Of a DNA stretch of 64,000 nt, positions 1 through 8,018 are shown piece after piece. Made by a program: the position numbers and the translations under genes. Location: contig NZ_ML703271.1 of assembly GCF_008520305.1 (NCBI RefSeq), forward strand, positions 1 through 64,000, written 5' to 3'. Each line of letters starts with the position of its first letter. The first letter of the stretch is position 1. Source of the stretch: Mesorhizobium sp. SARCC-RB16n. GTDB lineage: Bacteria; Pseudomonadota; Alphaproteobacteria; Rhizobiales; Rhizobiaceae. A model generated the notes under the pieces. That model was not told the origin of the DNA, ran no database searches, and was given only the letters and a program-made list of their open reading frames with translations.

Positions 1-25
1 TCACAACAGGTTGACACAGGAAGTC

Positions 26-1144
26 TCATGCCGCTTCTCCGCTGCGCAGATTGACGATGTTCTTCGCGCCGATGCGCTCGCCGCTCGCTCGATCGAACAG
101 CAAGGCGCTCTTGCCGTCGACAGCAATATGCGCCTTGCCTTCGCTGCGGCCCGGCGTTCCGGCCGGGCGCGAGACCAGGATTTCACGGCCGCGAACGGTG
201 CGCACCAGAGTGACGATCTTCTCGTTGAGCGGCGTCTCGGCCTCAACCGTCACCGGAATGGCGCCGGGCTCGTTTTCGCCAACGAAATGCAGCGCCTCGG
301 GCCTCAGCCCGATGATGCAGTCGCGGCCGACGGCGGTCTCGGGCACATCGGCGAGATGGACCTGCACATTGGACAGGCCGACATAGCCCCCCCTGGCATC
401 GCGCGCGTGCTTGACGTCGAGCAGGTTGATGGTCGGGTCGCCGAACAGCCGCGCGATCTCGATGTTGGCGGGTTCACGATAGATCTGCTCCGGCGTGCCG
501 AGCTGCCTGATGACGCCTTGCGACATCACCGCGATGCGGTCGCCGAGCGCCATGGCTTCCTTGTAGTCCTGGGTGACGTAGACGACGGTGGCGCCGCGAT
601 CGGCGAGCAGCCTCGGCAGTTCGAGCCGCATCTCGAAACGCAGCTTGGCGTCGACATTGCGCAAGGGATCGTCGAGCAGCAGAAGCGGCGGCGAACCGAC
701 CAAGGCGCGAGCAAGGGCCGTGCGCTGCTTCTGGCCATTGGACAGCGCGCGCGGCTTATGGCTCAGCACATGGCCAATCTTCAGCAGCTTGGCGACGCTT
801 TCGACGCCGGCCTTGATCGCACCCTGTGAGGAACGCTTGGCCTCCAGCGGCGTGGCAATGTTGTCGAAGGCGCTCATGTGTGGAAACAGCGCGAAATTCT
901 GGAACGCCATGCCGACGCCACGGAATTCCGCGTCGACATCGGTCATGTCCTCGCCGCCAATGAATATTTTGCCTTCATCCGGATCGATGACGCCGGCAAC
1001 GAGGCGCAGCAGCACCGTCTTGCCGGCGCCCGAGGGTCCGAACAGCACCAGCGTCTCGCCGTCGGCGACGGTCAGCGACAAATTGTCGAGGACGGTCTGG
1101 CTCTTGTAGCGCTTGACGACATTTCTGAGTTCGAGGCGGGTCAT
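26..1144 (-). CDS. CUT1 sugar ABC transporter ATPase with altered catalytic positions
   Basis: ATP-binding subunit of a sugar/polyol importer, acting on the cytoplasmic side of the membrane with the two permeases just upstream. It has 372 residues, the usual MalK/UgpC length: a nucleotide-binding domain (about 1-235) and then a TOBE-like C-terminal region. Walker A GPSGAGKT is at 36-43, Gln82 forms the Q-loop and LSNGQ at 134-138 is the signature. Oddly, Walker B reads LLLLDD (154-159), putting Asp159 where the catalytic Glu should be, and the H-loop reads VTQD, with Gln192 in place of His. The ATG lies 2 bases after the permease stop. The stop (bases 26-28) overlaps an ATG at 29-27 as ATGA, so another gene probably begins there and leaves the window. 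A second, canonical ATPase would fit, as in two-ATPase importers such as the glycerol system, but this is inference. Confidence 0.9.
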   Translation of the reverse strand: MTRLELRNVVKRYKSQTVLDNLSLTVADGETLVLFGPSGAGKTVLLRLVAGVIDPDEGKIFIGGEDMTDVDAEFRGVGMAFQNFALFPHMSAFDNIATPLEAKRSSQGAIKAGVESVAKLLKIGHVLSHKPRALSNGQKQRTALARALVGSPPLLLLDDPLRNVDAKLRFEMRLELPRLLADRGATVVYVTQDYKEAMALGDRIAVMSQGVIRQLGTPEQIYREPANIEIARLFGDPTINLLDVKHARDARGGYVGLSNVQVHLADVPETAVGRDCIIGLRPEALHFVGENEPGAIPVTVEAETPLNEKIVTLVRTVRGREILVSRPAGTPGRSEGKAHIAVDGKSALLFDRASGERIGAKNIVNLRSGEAA

Positions 1145-1146
1145 TT

Positions 1147-2004
1147 CTATCCTTTCACCGCGCCGAGCGACAGGCCTTCGACCAGATAGCGCTGTGCGTA
1201 GAGGGCGAGCGCCAGTGTCGGCGTGATCGACAAGACGATGGCCGCCGAAATCTGGCCGTACTGGATGCCCGATGAGGTGATGAAGGCGAGCGCGCCGACC
1301 GTCACCGGCTGCTTGTCGGCCGAGGCGAGCACCAGCGCGAAGACGAAATTGTTCCAGGCGAAGATGAAGGCGAGCAGGCCGGCCGCCGCAATGCCCGGAC
1401 CGGCGAGCGGCAGCGCGATCTTGCGGAAGGTGGCGAACCAGGAATGGCCGCCGATGCGGTAGGCATATTCGATGTCGGCCGGGATATCCTCGAAATAGCC
1501 GCGCACGATCCACAGAATCAACGGCAGGCAGATCAGCTGGTAGACCCAGATCAGGCCGATATAAGTGTTGGCGAGCCCGAGCTTCTGGAAATAGAGGGTC
1601 AGCGGCAACAGCACCAGGAGCGCCGGCGCGAACTTGAACGACAGAAGCGTGAAGGCGATGTCCTCCGAGCCGCGGAATTTGTGGCGCGCGAAGGCGTAGG
1701 CCGCCGGCACGCCGAGCAGCAACGAAACCGCCACCGAGGTCACCGACAGGAACACCGAATTCCAGAGATTGCGCATGAAGGCGATGTCGAGCGTGCCGGC
1801 AGCGGTCATCAGCTTGCCGGTGATCAGCGCGGTGTAGTTGGCGAGCGTCGGTTCGAAGATGAGCTGCGGCGGGATGCGCAGGATGGTCTCGTTGGTCTGG
1901 AACGACATCATGAAGATCCAGACGATCGGGAACATGAAGAAGATCACGACCAGCGTGAGTGCCACGCCGCGCAGGATGCGTTCGAGAAGCGAGGTGTGTT
2001 CCAT
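1147..2004 (-). CDS. CUT1 ABC transporter permease (MalG type)
   Basis: Inner-membrane permease of a carbohydrate importer, 285 residues with about six hydrophobic segments. The first spans roughly residues 15-35, after the short cytoplasmic start MEHTSLLERI. The cytoplasmic coupling loop (EAA-type) is recognisable at EYAYRIGGHSWFATF followed by KIALPLAGPG. This is the MalG-like member of the pair: it is the shorter one and has the C-terminal region ending LVEGLSLGAVKG, a common ending in this subfamily. It lies 9 bases downstream of the other permease and 2 bases upstream of the ATPase, so the genes are surely co-transcribed. The substrate cannot be read from the sequence. Confidence 0.93.
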   Translation of the reverse strand: MEHTSLLERILRGVALTLVVIFFMFPIVWIFMMSFQTNETILRIPPQLIFEPTLANYTALITGKLMTAAGTLDIAFMRNLWNSVFLSVTSVAVSLLLGVPAAYAFARHKFRGSEDIAFTLLSFKFAPALLVLLPLTLYFQKLGLANTYIGLIWVYQLICLPLILWIVRGYFEDIPADIEYAYRIGGHSWFATFRKIALPLAGPGIAAAGLLAFIFAWNNFVFALVLASADKQPVTVGALAFITSSGIQYGQISAAIVLSITPTLALALYAQRYLVEGLSLGAVKG

Positions 2005-2013
2005 CGCCGCCGC

Positions 2014-2937
2014 CTATGCCTGGCCACGGGCGCGTTCGCGCAATCTGAGCCAGTTCTTGATGAAGATGTTGGAGAGGAAATAAGTGATCGCCCACAGGAT
2101 GATCATCAGCGCCGCGGAGCGGCCGACGTTGGTCGACTGGAAGAAGTTGAGATAGGCCTCGACCTGGAAGACGGTCAGCGTGTCGCCCGGTCCGCCCTGG
2201 GTCATCGCGTAGATGATGTCGAACTGCTGGATGGAATCGAGCAGGCGGAACAGCGTCGCCGTGAGGATGTAGGGCGTCAGCATCGGCAGCGTGATGCGGA
2301 AGAAGACAAAGCTCCTCGGCACGCCGTCGAGCGCGGCGGCCTCGAATGGCTGCGTCGGCAGGCTGCGCAGGCCGGCGAGCAGCAGGATCATGATGAAGGG
2401 CGTGTAGACCCAGATATCGACGAGCACGACGGTGAACAGCGCCGTCGACGGCGACGACGCCCAGCGGAAATCCTGCAGCCCGATGAGGCTGGCGAGATAG
2501 CTCAGCACGCCGAAGCCCGGATTGGTCATCAGCTTCCACATCAGCGCCGCCAGCGCCGGCGCCGTCATCAGCGGCATCAGAAGCATGATCGAGATGAAGT
2601 TGTTGAGCGTCGAGCGCTTCTGCAGCAGCAAGGCGATGGCAAGGCCCAGAAGCAGTTCCAGCACGACCGTGGTGCCGGCATAGAGCAGCGAGACTTTCAA
2701 CGTGTTCCAGAACTTCGGATCGGTGAAGAAGGAGATGTAGTTGTCGCCCCAGTTGACCTGCCGCGCCCAGGGCTGGCTCAGACGGTAGCGCTGGAACGAA
2801 TAAACCACCGAGGTCAGGAACGGGATCAGGATGCCGATGCACACCAGCAAGGCCGGCAGGCTGAGCACATAGGGCAGCACCCGCTTGCTGATCCGGAAGC
2901 CGGACGGACGGTTTCTCTGAATGGTTGCGGCAGTCAT
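2014..2937 (-). CDS. CUT1 ABC transporter permease (MalF type)
   Basis: Partner inner-membrane permease, 307 residues from the ATG chosen here (MTAATIQRNRPSGF). The reading frame stays open 45 codons further upstream, but that stretch overlaps a strong hairpin and has no family character. A hydrophobic segment at about 25-45 (YVLSLPALLVCIGILIPFL) is followed by the usual periplasmic stretch and five more segments. The EAA loop reads EAAALDGVPRSFVFFRITLP. It forms the channel with the 285-residue permease and follows the binding-protein gene after a 159-base gap that contains a GC-rich stem-loop. Confidence 0.92.
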   Translation of the reverse strand: MTAATIQRNRPSGFRISKRVLPYVLSLPALLVCIGILIPFLTSVVYSFQRYRLSQPWARQVNWGDNYISFFTDPKFWNTLKVSLLYAGTTVVLELLLGLAIALLLQKRSTLNNFISIMLLMPLMTAPALAALMWKLMTNPGFGVLSYLASLIGLQDFRWASSPSTALFTVVLVDIWVYTPFIMILLLAGLRSLPTQPFEAAALDGVPRSFVFFRITLPMLTPYILTATLFRLLDSIQQFDIIYAMTQGGPGDTLTVFQVEAYLNFFQSTNVGRSAALMIILWAITYFLSNIFIKNWLRLRERARGQA

Positions 2938-2970
2938 CCGCTGCTCCGTGATCCCTGTTGCTTCGCCCTG

Positions 2971-2999
2971 CCGGCCGCCCGAGGGAGGCAGGCGGCCGG
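2971..2999 (-). terminator. GC-rich stem-loop between binding-protein and permease genes
   Basis: CCGGCCGCC (2971-2979) pairs perfectly with GGCGGCCGG (2991-2999) around an 11-base loop. There is no T-run. It sits in the gap after the binding-protein gene. Stem-loops in this place commonly stabilise or attenuate the message so that binding protein exceeds permease; that role is inferred. Confidence 0.5.
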
Positions 3000-3096
3000 G
3001 GGGCGAATTGGCGGCAGCCTCGCAGCGCCGCATCGCAGACGTGAAATTGCGGGTTGGGGCTGGCCCGCGCAATGCCGGCCAGCCTGCGGCTCCGGC

Positions 3097-4542
3097 CTAG
3101 CCGAGACCGGCTTCCCTAAGCTGGCCGTTGATGCTCTCGGCGAGCTTATCGAGGCCTTCGTCGACCGGCACTTCCTTGGCCACCATCTTCTGCAGCGTCG
3201 CCGCCCATTCGGTGGTGAGGTCGAAGAACAGCGGCTGCGCGGTGAACTTGATCGAGGCGCCGGCCGCCGAAGCGTCGAACATCTCGACATAGCCGGGGTA
3301 GCTCTTGTTCAGCTTCTCGCGGAACATCTCGTCCTTCCACACCGACTGGCGAACCGGATCGACGAAATCCATCTTGGTGGCGCCGAACAGGCCGTGCTCG
3401 GGACCGGAAGCCCATTGCAGGAAGTACCAGGTCGCGTCCTTGTCCTTGGAGAAGTTGGACATCGCAAGCGACCAGATCCAGATGTTGGGCGTCGAGGCCT
3501 TGGCTTCCGGATTGGCGGTGAAGGCGGCATAGGCGAGCTTGCCGGCCATCTTGTTGTCGCCGCCATTCATGAAGTAGCCGAGGCAGTCGGCGTCGAAGAT
3601 CATCGCCGAGGCGCCGGCGCCGAGATCGGTGCCGACCTGGTACCAGGTGTAGGTAGACCAGTCCTTGGGGCCGCTCTCCTGAATCATCTGCACCCATTTG
3701 GCATGGAAGGCCTTGGAGCCGGCAGTGTTCATCGCGGCCGACAATTTGCCGTCGGCCGAGACGGTGAGGTCCTTCTCGTTGAAGTTCGAGTAGGCCGACA
3801 GGAAGCCCGGATGGATCGTCGCCCAGGAGCGCGAGCCGCGCACGCCGATGCCGTAGACGCCGCTGCCGATATCCTTCTGCAGCTTGGCCGCCGTCGTGAT
3901 CATCTCGTCAAGATTGCCGGGGACGCCGACGCCGGCCTTGTCGAACATGCCCTTGTTGTAGGTGATGTTGTTCTGCTCGAAAGCCCACGGAATGCACCAC
4001 TGCTTGGCATCCTCGGAGCCCAGCGCGCCGCCCGGCTTGCCGTTCCAGGCGCAGGATGACTTCACGCCGGGCAAGATGTCGTCCCAGGCATAGTTCGGAT
4101 TGGTCTTGGCCGGGTCCTTGATCCATTCGTTGAGGTCGGTGATCCAGCCGGCGGGACCGTAGGTCCAGGTCATGTAGGCGCCGGTCATGAAGGCGTCGTA
4201 TTCGGGCGAGCTCGCCGACAGTGCCGCGGTCACCTTGTCGAAATAGACGTCTTCGGGGAAGACGTCATAGACGACGTTCATGCCGGTCAACTTCTTGAAG
4301 TTCTCCAGATCGGCGATCATGGCATCGGCGTAAGGATGCTTGTTGAGCAGGAGCTTGATGGTCTTGCCCTTATGCGCCTGCCAATCGAAGTCCGCGGCAA
4401 GCGCGCGGGTCTGGCCCAGGTTGAGCAGCGTGCCGGCGGTGCCGGCGGCGAGACCCATGGCTCCCAGGCCCTTGATCAGTCCGCGACGGTCGACTTGTCC
4501 GCGCAGGAAGGCGTCTATCAGGTCTTTCTCTTTCTCATGCAT
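3097..4542 (-). CDS. Extracellular sugar/polyol-binding protein of ABC importer
   Basis: Periplasmic solute-binding protein (family 1, COG1653-like), 481 residues, which would capture the substrate for the two downstream permeases. The N-terminus is long: residues 1-30 are charged, then DRRGLIKGLGAMGLAAG carries a twin-arginine-like motif before a hydrophobic stretch, and cleavage is probable near ALAADFDW. It is aromatic-rich, with many Trp and Tyr (for example TGAYMTWTYGPAGWITDL), typical of sugar binding. The ATG at 4542 is chosen because GGAGGAGAAG lies just upstream; the frame extends 10 codons further without such a site. It is the second gene of the operon, 46 bases after the SorC regulator. 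The ligand is unknown. Confidence 0.92.
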   Translation of the reverse strand: MHEKEKDLIDAFLRGQVDRRGLIKGLGAMGLAAGTAGTLLNLGQTRALAADFDWQAHKGKTIKLLLNKHPYADAMIADLENFKKLTGMNVVYDVFPEDVYFDKVTAALSASSPEYDAFMTGAYMTWTYGPAGWITDLNEWIKDPAKTNPNYAWDDILPGVKSSCAWNGKPGGALGSEDAKQWCIPWAFEQNNITYNKGMFDKAGVGVPGNLDEMITTAAKLQKDIGSGVYGIGVRGSRSWATIHPGFLSAYSNFNEKDLTVSADGKLSAAMNTAGSKAFHAKWVQMIQESGPKDWSTYTWYQVGTDLGAGASAMIFDADCLGYFMNGGDNKMAGKLAYAAFTANPEAKASTPNIWIWSLAMSNFSKDKDATWYFLQWASGPEHGLFGATKMDFVDPVRQSVWKDEMFREKLNKSYPGYVEMFDASAAGASIKFTAQPLFFDLTTEWAATLQKMVAKEVPVDEGLDKLAESINGQLREAGLG

Positions 4543-4588
4543 TTCGTCTTCTCCTCCACAGGGTAGTTTCAACTGAACTTGTTGCCGG

Positions 4589-5563
4589 CTACCCGACCGG
4601 CGTCTCTTCCACGAGCGATCGCGCCGTCCGCTCGTCCGTTATCAGGCCCTTGAGATAGCGCCCCTCCAGCACCGACTTGATGGCTCGAACCTTGATCTTG
4701 CCACCGGCAACGGCGACGATCCGGCGGCTGGCGATATCCTCGCGCGTCAGCGCCAGCGCCCGGTTGGAAACGGTCGTCGCCACCGCCTTGCCAGCCTCAT
4801 CGAAGAAATGGCCGAGCAATTCGCCGACACCGCCATTGCGGCGGATCTCCTCCATCTCACCCTTCTCGATCATGCCGGTGGCGACCAGCGATGCCTCGCG
4901 TTCCGATGTGCCAATGCCGGCAAACAGCAGGTCGGCAGACTTGGCGAGATCGAAGACCTCGCTGATGCCCTTCTGTCCGAGCAGCACCGATCGGTCCTCG
5001 ACCGTATTGGCGAACATCGGCACCGGCATCACATAGGCTTCGGCGCCGGTGCGTTCGGCGAGGCGGTGGATGACGTCATGCGGGTTGGCCGAGAATTTCC
5101 GCGTCAGGCCGCCGAGCAGCGAGACGAACCGGATCCGGTCGGTGGTGGTGCGCGGCAGGTATTCGACACAGGCGGCGAGCGTGCGGCCATGGCCGACGCC
5201 GATCAGCGCCTGCTCGCCGCGTTCGATCTCGCGCTTGAGGAACTGAGCGCCGGCGATGCCGAGCGCCTTGAGCGGCAAATCCTCGGAATCGAAATCCGGG
5301 ACCACCTCGCAATAATCGAGACCGTAGCGGCGGGACAATTCGTCCTCGAGCTCTACGCATTCCGATACTTCGCCGTCGATATAGACCTTCACCAGTCCTT
5401 CCAGGTTGGCCTTGGTGATAAGGCGGTGGGCCTTGAGGCTGGTCAGCCCCAGCCGCTTGGCGACCTCGGACTGGGTCAGGCCGCCAGCGTAATGAAGCCA
5501 TGCGGCACGCGCCGCCATGCTGGCATCATCGTCGCGCAAGAGGCCATTTCCAAAACCAACCAC
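4589..5563 (-). CDS. SorC/DeoR-family sugar-binding transcriptional regulator
   Basis: Cytoplasmic one-component regulator of 324 residues. An N-terminal helix-turn-helix (about 17-55, LTQSEVAKRLGLTSLKAHRLI) is followed by a SorC-type sugar-phosphate-binding domain (about 60-320; note GVGHGRTLAACVEYLP and FAGIGTSERE). It is the first gene of the importer operon, so it probably controls its own transcription and that of the transporter. A near-perfect palindrome 32-47 bases upstream is a good operator candidate. The start taken is GTG at 5563; an ATG 15 codons further in (MAARAAWLHY) would still keep the whole HTH and cannot be excluded. The effector is not deducible. Confidence 0.9.
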   Translation of the reverse strand: MVGFGNGLLRDDDASMAARAAWLHYAGGLTQSEVAKRLGLTSLKAHRLITKANLEGLVKVYIDGEVSECVELEDELSRRYGLDYCEVVPDFDSEDLPLKALGIAGAQFLKREIERGEQALIGVGHGRTLAACVEYLPRTTTDRIRFVSLLGGLTRKFSANPHDVIHRLAERTGAEAYVMPVPMFANTVEDRSVLLGQKGISEVFDLAKSADLLFAGIGTSEREASLVATGMIEKGEMEEIRRNGGVGELLGHFFDEAGKAVATTVSNRALALTREDIASRRIVAVAGGKIKVRAIKSVLEGRYLKGLITDERTARSLVEETPVG

Positions 5564-5576
5564 GTTCCCGTCCCAG

Positions 5577-5610
5577 TGATATTTTTATCAGTTGGTGCAA
5601 AATTTTTCAC
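5577..5610 (-). promoter_or_regulatory. Candidate SorC operator region
   Basis: Bases 5595-5610 read GTGCAAAATTTTTCAC, a 16-bp palindrome with one mismatched pair (GTG-x-AAAATTTT-x-CAC). Next to it TGATATTTTTATCA (5577-5590) has 5-bp inverted arms. Both lie just upstream of the sorC-like start, in the only AT-rich stretch of the 223-base gap shared with the divergent mgtC-like gene. SorC-family regulators bind such A/T-centred palindromes; the assignment to this regulator is by position only. Confidence 0.55.
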
Positions 5611-5786
5611 ACGAATTGGCCGAAGTCAAGCGCCACCTTTCAAATCGCGTGGCGACCGGTCGAGCGGCCGCGCCGTGGTTCGGCCGGAACTTCAGGAGGG
5701 CAAAGGGGTTCTTAGATCCATAGCCCGAGGCGCGCCGGCTATCCGCGAGGAACGTCGGCGCCGGCAGGCGCCACCATGAGAATGCA

Positions 5787-6512
5787 ATGTTGGAGCCGCT
5801 TTGCTGCGATATGCCGCTTCATCCGACATGGCCGGATCTTGTCGCCCGGCTGCTGCTTGCGCTGCTGGCTGGTTTCCTCATTGGCCTGAACAGGGAAGCG
5901 CGTGGCCACACCGCCGGGCTTCGGACGACCATCCTGGTCGGCCTTGCGGCTGCGGTTGCCATGATCCAGGCCAACATGCTGCTTGATACGACGGGCAAGG
6001 CAATGGATCTCTTTGCCGGTATGGACGTGCTGCGCCTCCCGCTTGGCGTGCTGACCGGCGTCGGCTTCATCGGTGGCGGCGCCATCCTTCGGCGCGGCGA
6101 CCTCGTGACCGGTGTCACCACCGCCGCCACCATGTGGATCATGACGGTGATCGGACTTGCGTTTGGCGGCGGCCAGTTCGGTCTTGCGGGAATTGCAACC
6201 CTGCTGACGCTGCTGACGCTTCAGGTGTTGAAATGGGTCGACCTCAAGGTTCCGCGCGACCACCATGCGATCCTGTCGGTTTCCTGGCCGAAAAGTTCAC
6301 CGCCCGATCTTCAGGAGATGATACGGCCGCTCGGCTATGGCGCACGCCTTGCTACGATGGAGCATGACTGCAGCCGCGACCGCTTCGTGTACTCGTTCAA
6401 TCTCGAATGGAGACAGTCCGATGCGACCGAACCTTCAACGGAAATCCTGACGCTGGTCACCCGCGAATGCGAGATCGAGCGATTTGATCTAATCGGCGAG
6501 AAAGCTGCCTGA
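5787..6512 (+). CDS. MgtC/SapB family membrane protein
   Basis: Inner-membrane protein of 241 residues. The MgtC domain spans about 15-150 with four to five hydrophobic segments: LVARLLLALLAGFLIGLNRE, TTILVGLAAAVAMIQANML, then LGVLTGVGFIGGGAILRRG and a long segment near 125-150. The motifs GLNREARGHTAGLRT and GVGFIGGGAI are characteristic. A hydrophilic C-terminal domain of about 90 residues (ACT-like in many family members) follows. MgtC proteins aid growth at low magnesium and act on the F-type ATP synthase in some pathogens; the role here is unknown. ATG at 5787 is used, and MPLHPTWPDL eight codons in is an equally good start. It converges on ftsZ2 with a 31-base gap. Confidence 0.9.
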   Translation: MLEPLCCDMPLHPTWPDLVARLLLALLAGFLIGLNREARGHTAGLRTTILVGLAAAVAMIQANMLLDTTGKAMDLFAGMDVLRLPLGVLTGVGFIGGGAILRRGDLVTGVTTAATMWIMTVIGLAFGGGQFGLAGIATLLTLLTLQVLKWVDLKVPRDHHAILSVSWPKSSPPDLQEMIRPLGYGARLATMEHDCSRDRFVYSFNLEWRQSDATEPSTEILTLVTRECEIERFDLIGEKAA

Positions 6513-6543
6513 CCAATGCCTGCCGATTTGAAGGGAGCAGACC

Positions 6544-7581
6544 TTACTGCAAGGTCCGTGCGGCGGAAGGCATGGAATGATCCCGCGCGATGCCGGCATC
6601 GGCGTCCCCCTCGCCGAGCGAACGATCGAGGCCCGTCGCCACCACCGAGACCCTGAAGCGGCCTTCCATGCTCTTGTCGAAGATAGCACCGACGATGATA
6701 TCGGCGTCCTCATAGACTTCCTCGCGAATGCGCGTGGCCGCTTCGTCGACCTCGAACAGAGTCATGTCCCTGCCGCCCGAGATCGACACCAGGACGCCCT
6801 TGGCGCCCTTCATGGACATTTCGTCGAGCAGCGGGTTGGCGATCGCGGCTTCCGCCGCCTTCATCGCCCGGCCGTCGCCGGACGCCTCGCCGGTTCCCAT
6901 CATGGCGCGGCCCATGCCGCGCATCACCGATTTAACGTCGGCGAAGTCGAGGTTGATCAGGCCTTCCTTGACGATGAGGTCGGTGATGCAGCTGACCCCG
7001 GAATAGAGCACCCGGTCGGCGATGACGAAGGCATCGGCGAAGGTGGTCTTGGCATCGGCGATGCGGAACAGGTTCTGGTTGGGGATGACGATGACGGTGT
7101 CGGCGGCCTCGCGCAGCCGCTCGATGCCCTCTTCGGCCATCTGCATGCGGCGCCTGCCCTCGAAGGTGAACGGCTTGGTGACGACACCCACCGTCAGGAT
7201 GCCGGCCTTGCGCGCCGCCTGGGCGATGATCGGAGCCGCACCCGTGCCGGTGCCGCCGCCCATGCCGGCGGTGACGAAGCACATATGCGTGCCTGCCAGA
7301 TGGTCCATGATCTCGTCGAGCGATTCCTCGGCCGCGGCACGGCCGATCTCGGGCAGCGAGCCGGCGCCAAGGCCTTCCGTGACATGTGCGCCAAGCTGGA
7401 TCAGCCGCGTCGCCTTCGACATGGTCAGCGCCTGGGCATCGGTGTTGGCGGCAATGAACTCGGTTCCCTGAAGCTGCTCCACGATCATGTTGTTGATCGC
7501 GTTGCCGCCGCCGCCGCCGACACCGATGACGGTGATCTTGGGTCTCATCTCGGAGATTTCCGGCTTCTTGAACTCGGCCAT
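6544..7581 (-). CDS. ftsZ2: Second, truncated-type FtsZ (FtsZ2)
   Basis: Tubulin-like GTPase of 345 residues. The GTP-binding core is complete: [15 protein letters not shown] at 18-32, tubulin signature GGGTGTG at 108-114, and the T7 synergy loop NLDFADV at 210-216. It ends soon after the core domain ([10 protein letters not shown] and about 20 more residues). The long disordered linker and the conserved C-terminal peptide that recruits FtsA and ZipA in cell-division FtsZ are both missing. Several rhizobia carry such a short FtsZ2 besides the essential one; in Sinorhizobium it is dispensable. There are no dcw neighbours here, which fits an accessory paralog. ATG at 7581 has GAAGGAG upstream; the longer open frame before it has no FtsZ similarity. 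Confidence 0.93.
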   Translation of the reverse strand: MAEFKKPEISEMRPKITVIGVGGGGGNAINNMIVEQLQGTEFIAANTDAQALTMSKATRLIQLGAHVTEGLGAGSLPEIGRAAAEESLDEIMDHLAGTHMCFVTAGMGGGTGTGAAPIIAQAARKAGILTVGVVTKPFTFEGRRRMQMAEEGIERLREAADTVIVIPNQNLFRIADAKTTFADAFVIADRVLYSGVSCITDLIVKEGLINLDFADVKSVMRGMGRAMMGTGEASGDGRAMKAAEAAIANPLLDEMSMKGAKGVLVSISGGRDMTLFEVDEAATRIREEVYEDADIIVGAIFDKSMEGRFRVSVVATGLDRSLGEGDADAGIARDHSMPSAARTLQ

Positions 7582-8018
7582 GCCTGCTTCTCCTTCGCCA
7601 ATTGCGCGCGCTTCACGGCCCACCCGCAGACTGCCTTCAAAGAGATTGCAATCGAGCGGCATGACGCGAATCAGTCCGTCCGGATGGGTACCCCAAAAAG
7701 CCAGAGAGCGGCCGGACGTGCAAGTGCGCGTAAGGTCAAGATTTGTGATGAAGACGCGGACCTCGCGCGACCGACTGTCCGATCCCGGACGATCGCGATA
7801 GATCAGGCAGCACGACAGAAGCCCGGCGACGACTGGGTAGAACTCGCATTTGCCGATTGCCTTGATCGCCAAAGCGAGATCTCTGCGGACTTCGCCACCC
7901 ATCCAAGCCGATGGTGTATATACCCCCTCCAGAACCAAGAAGGGGTACGAGAGAGTTGTCCAGTTTGCCATCCATGAGATTGCGGCGGCCGGGATCGCGG
8001 CGGGGAACCTTTGCCGCA
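7582..8018. other. Intergenic gap between ftsZ2 and the DMFase-like gene
   Basis: This 437-base divergent gap holds no gene I can support. The only structure seen is TACCCC (7921-7926) facing GGGGTA (7942-7947), a short inverted repeat about 95 bases before the plus-strand gene. Promoters for both flanking genes must lie here, but none is clear. Confidence 0.4.

Noticed and set aside
1444-4059. An 871-codon open frame on the plus strand opposite the first importer operon
   Set aside because: It is antisense to well-recognised permease and binding-protein genes, has an Arg/Gln/His/Glu-rich composition typical of high-GC shadow frames, and shows no domain.
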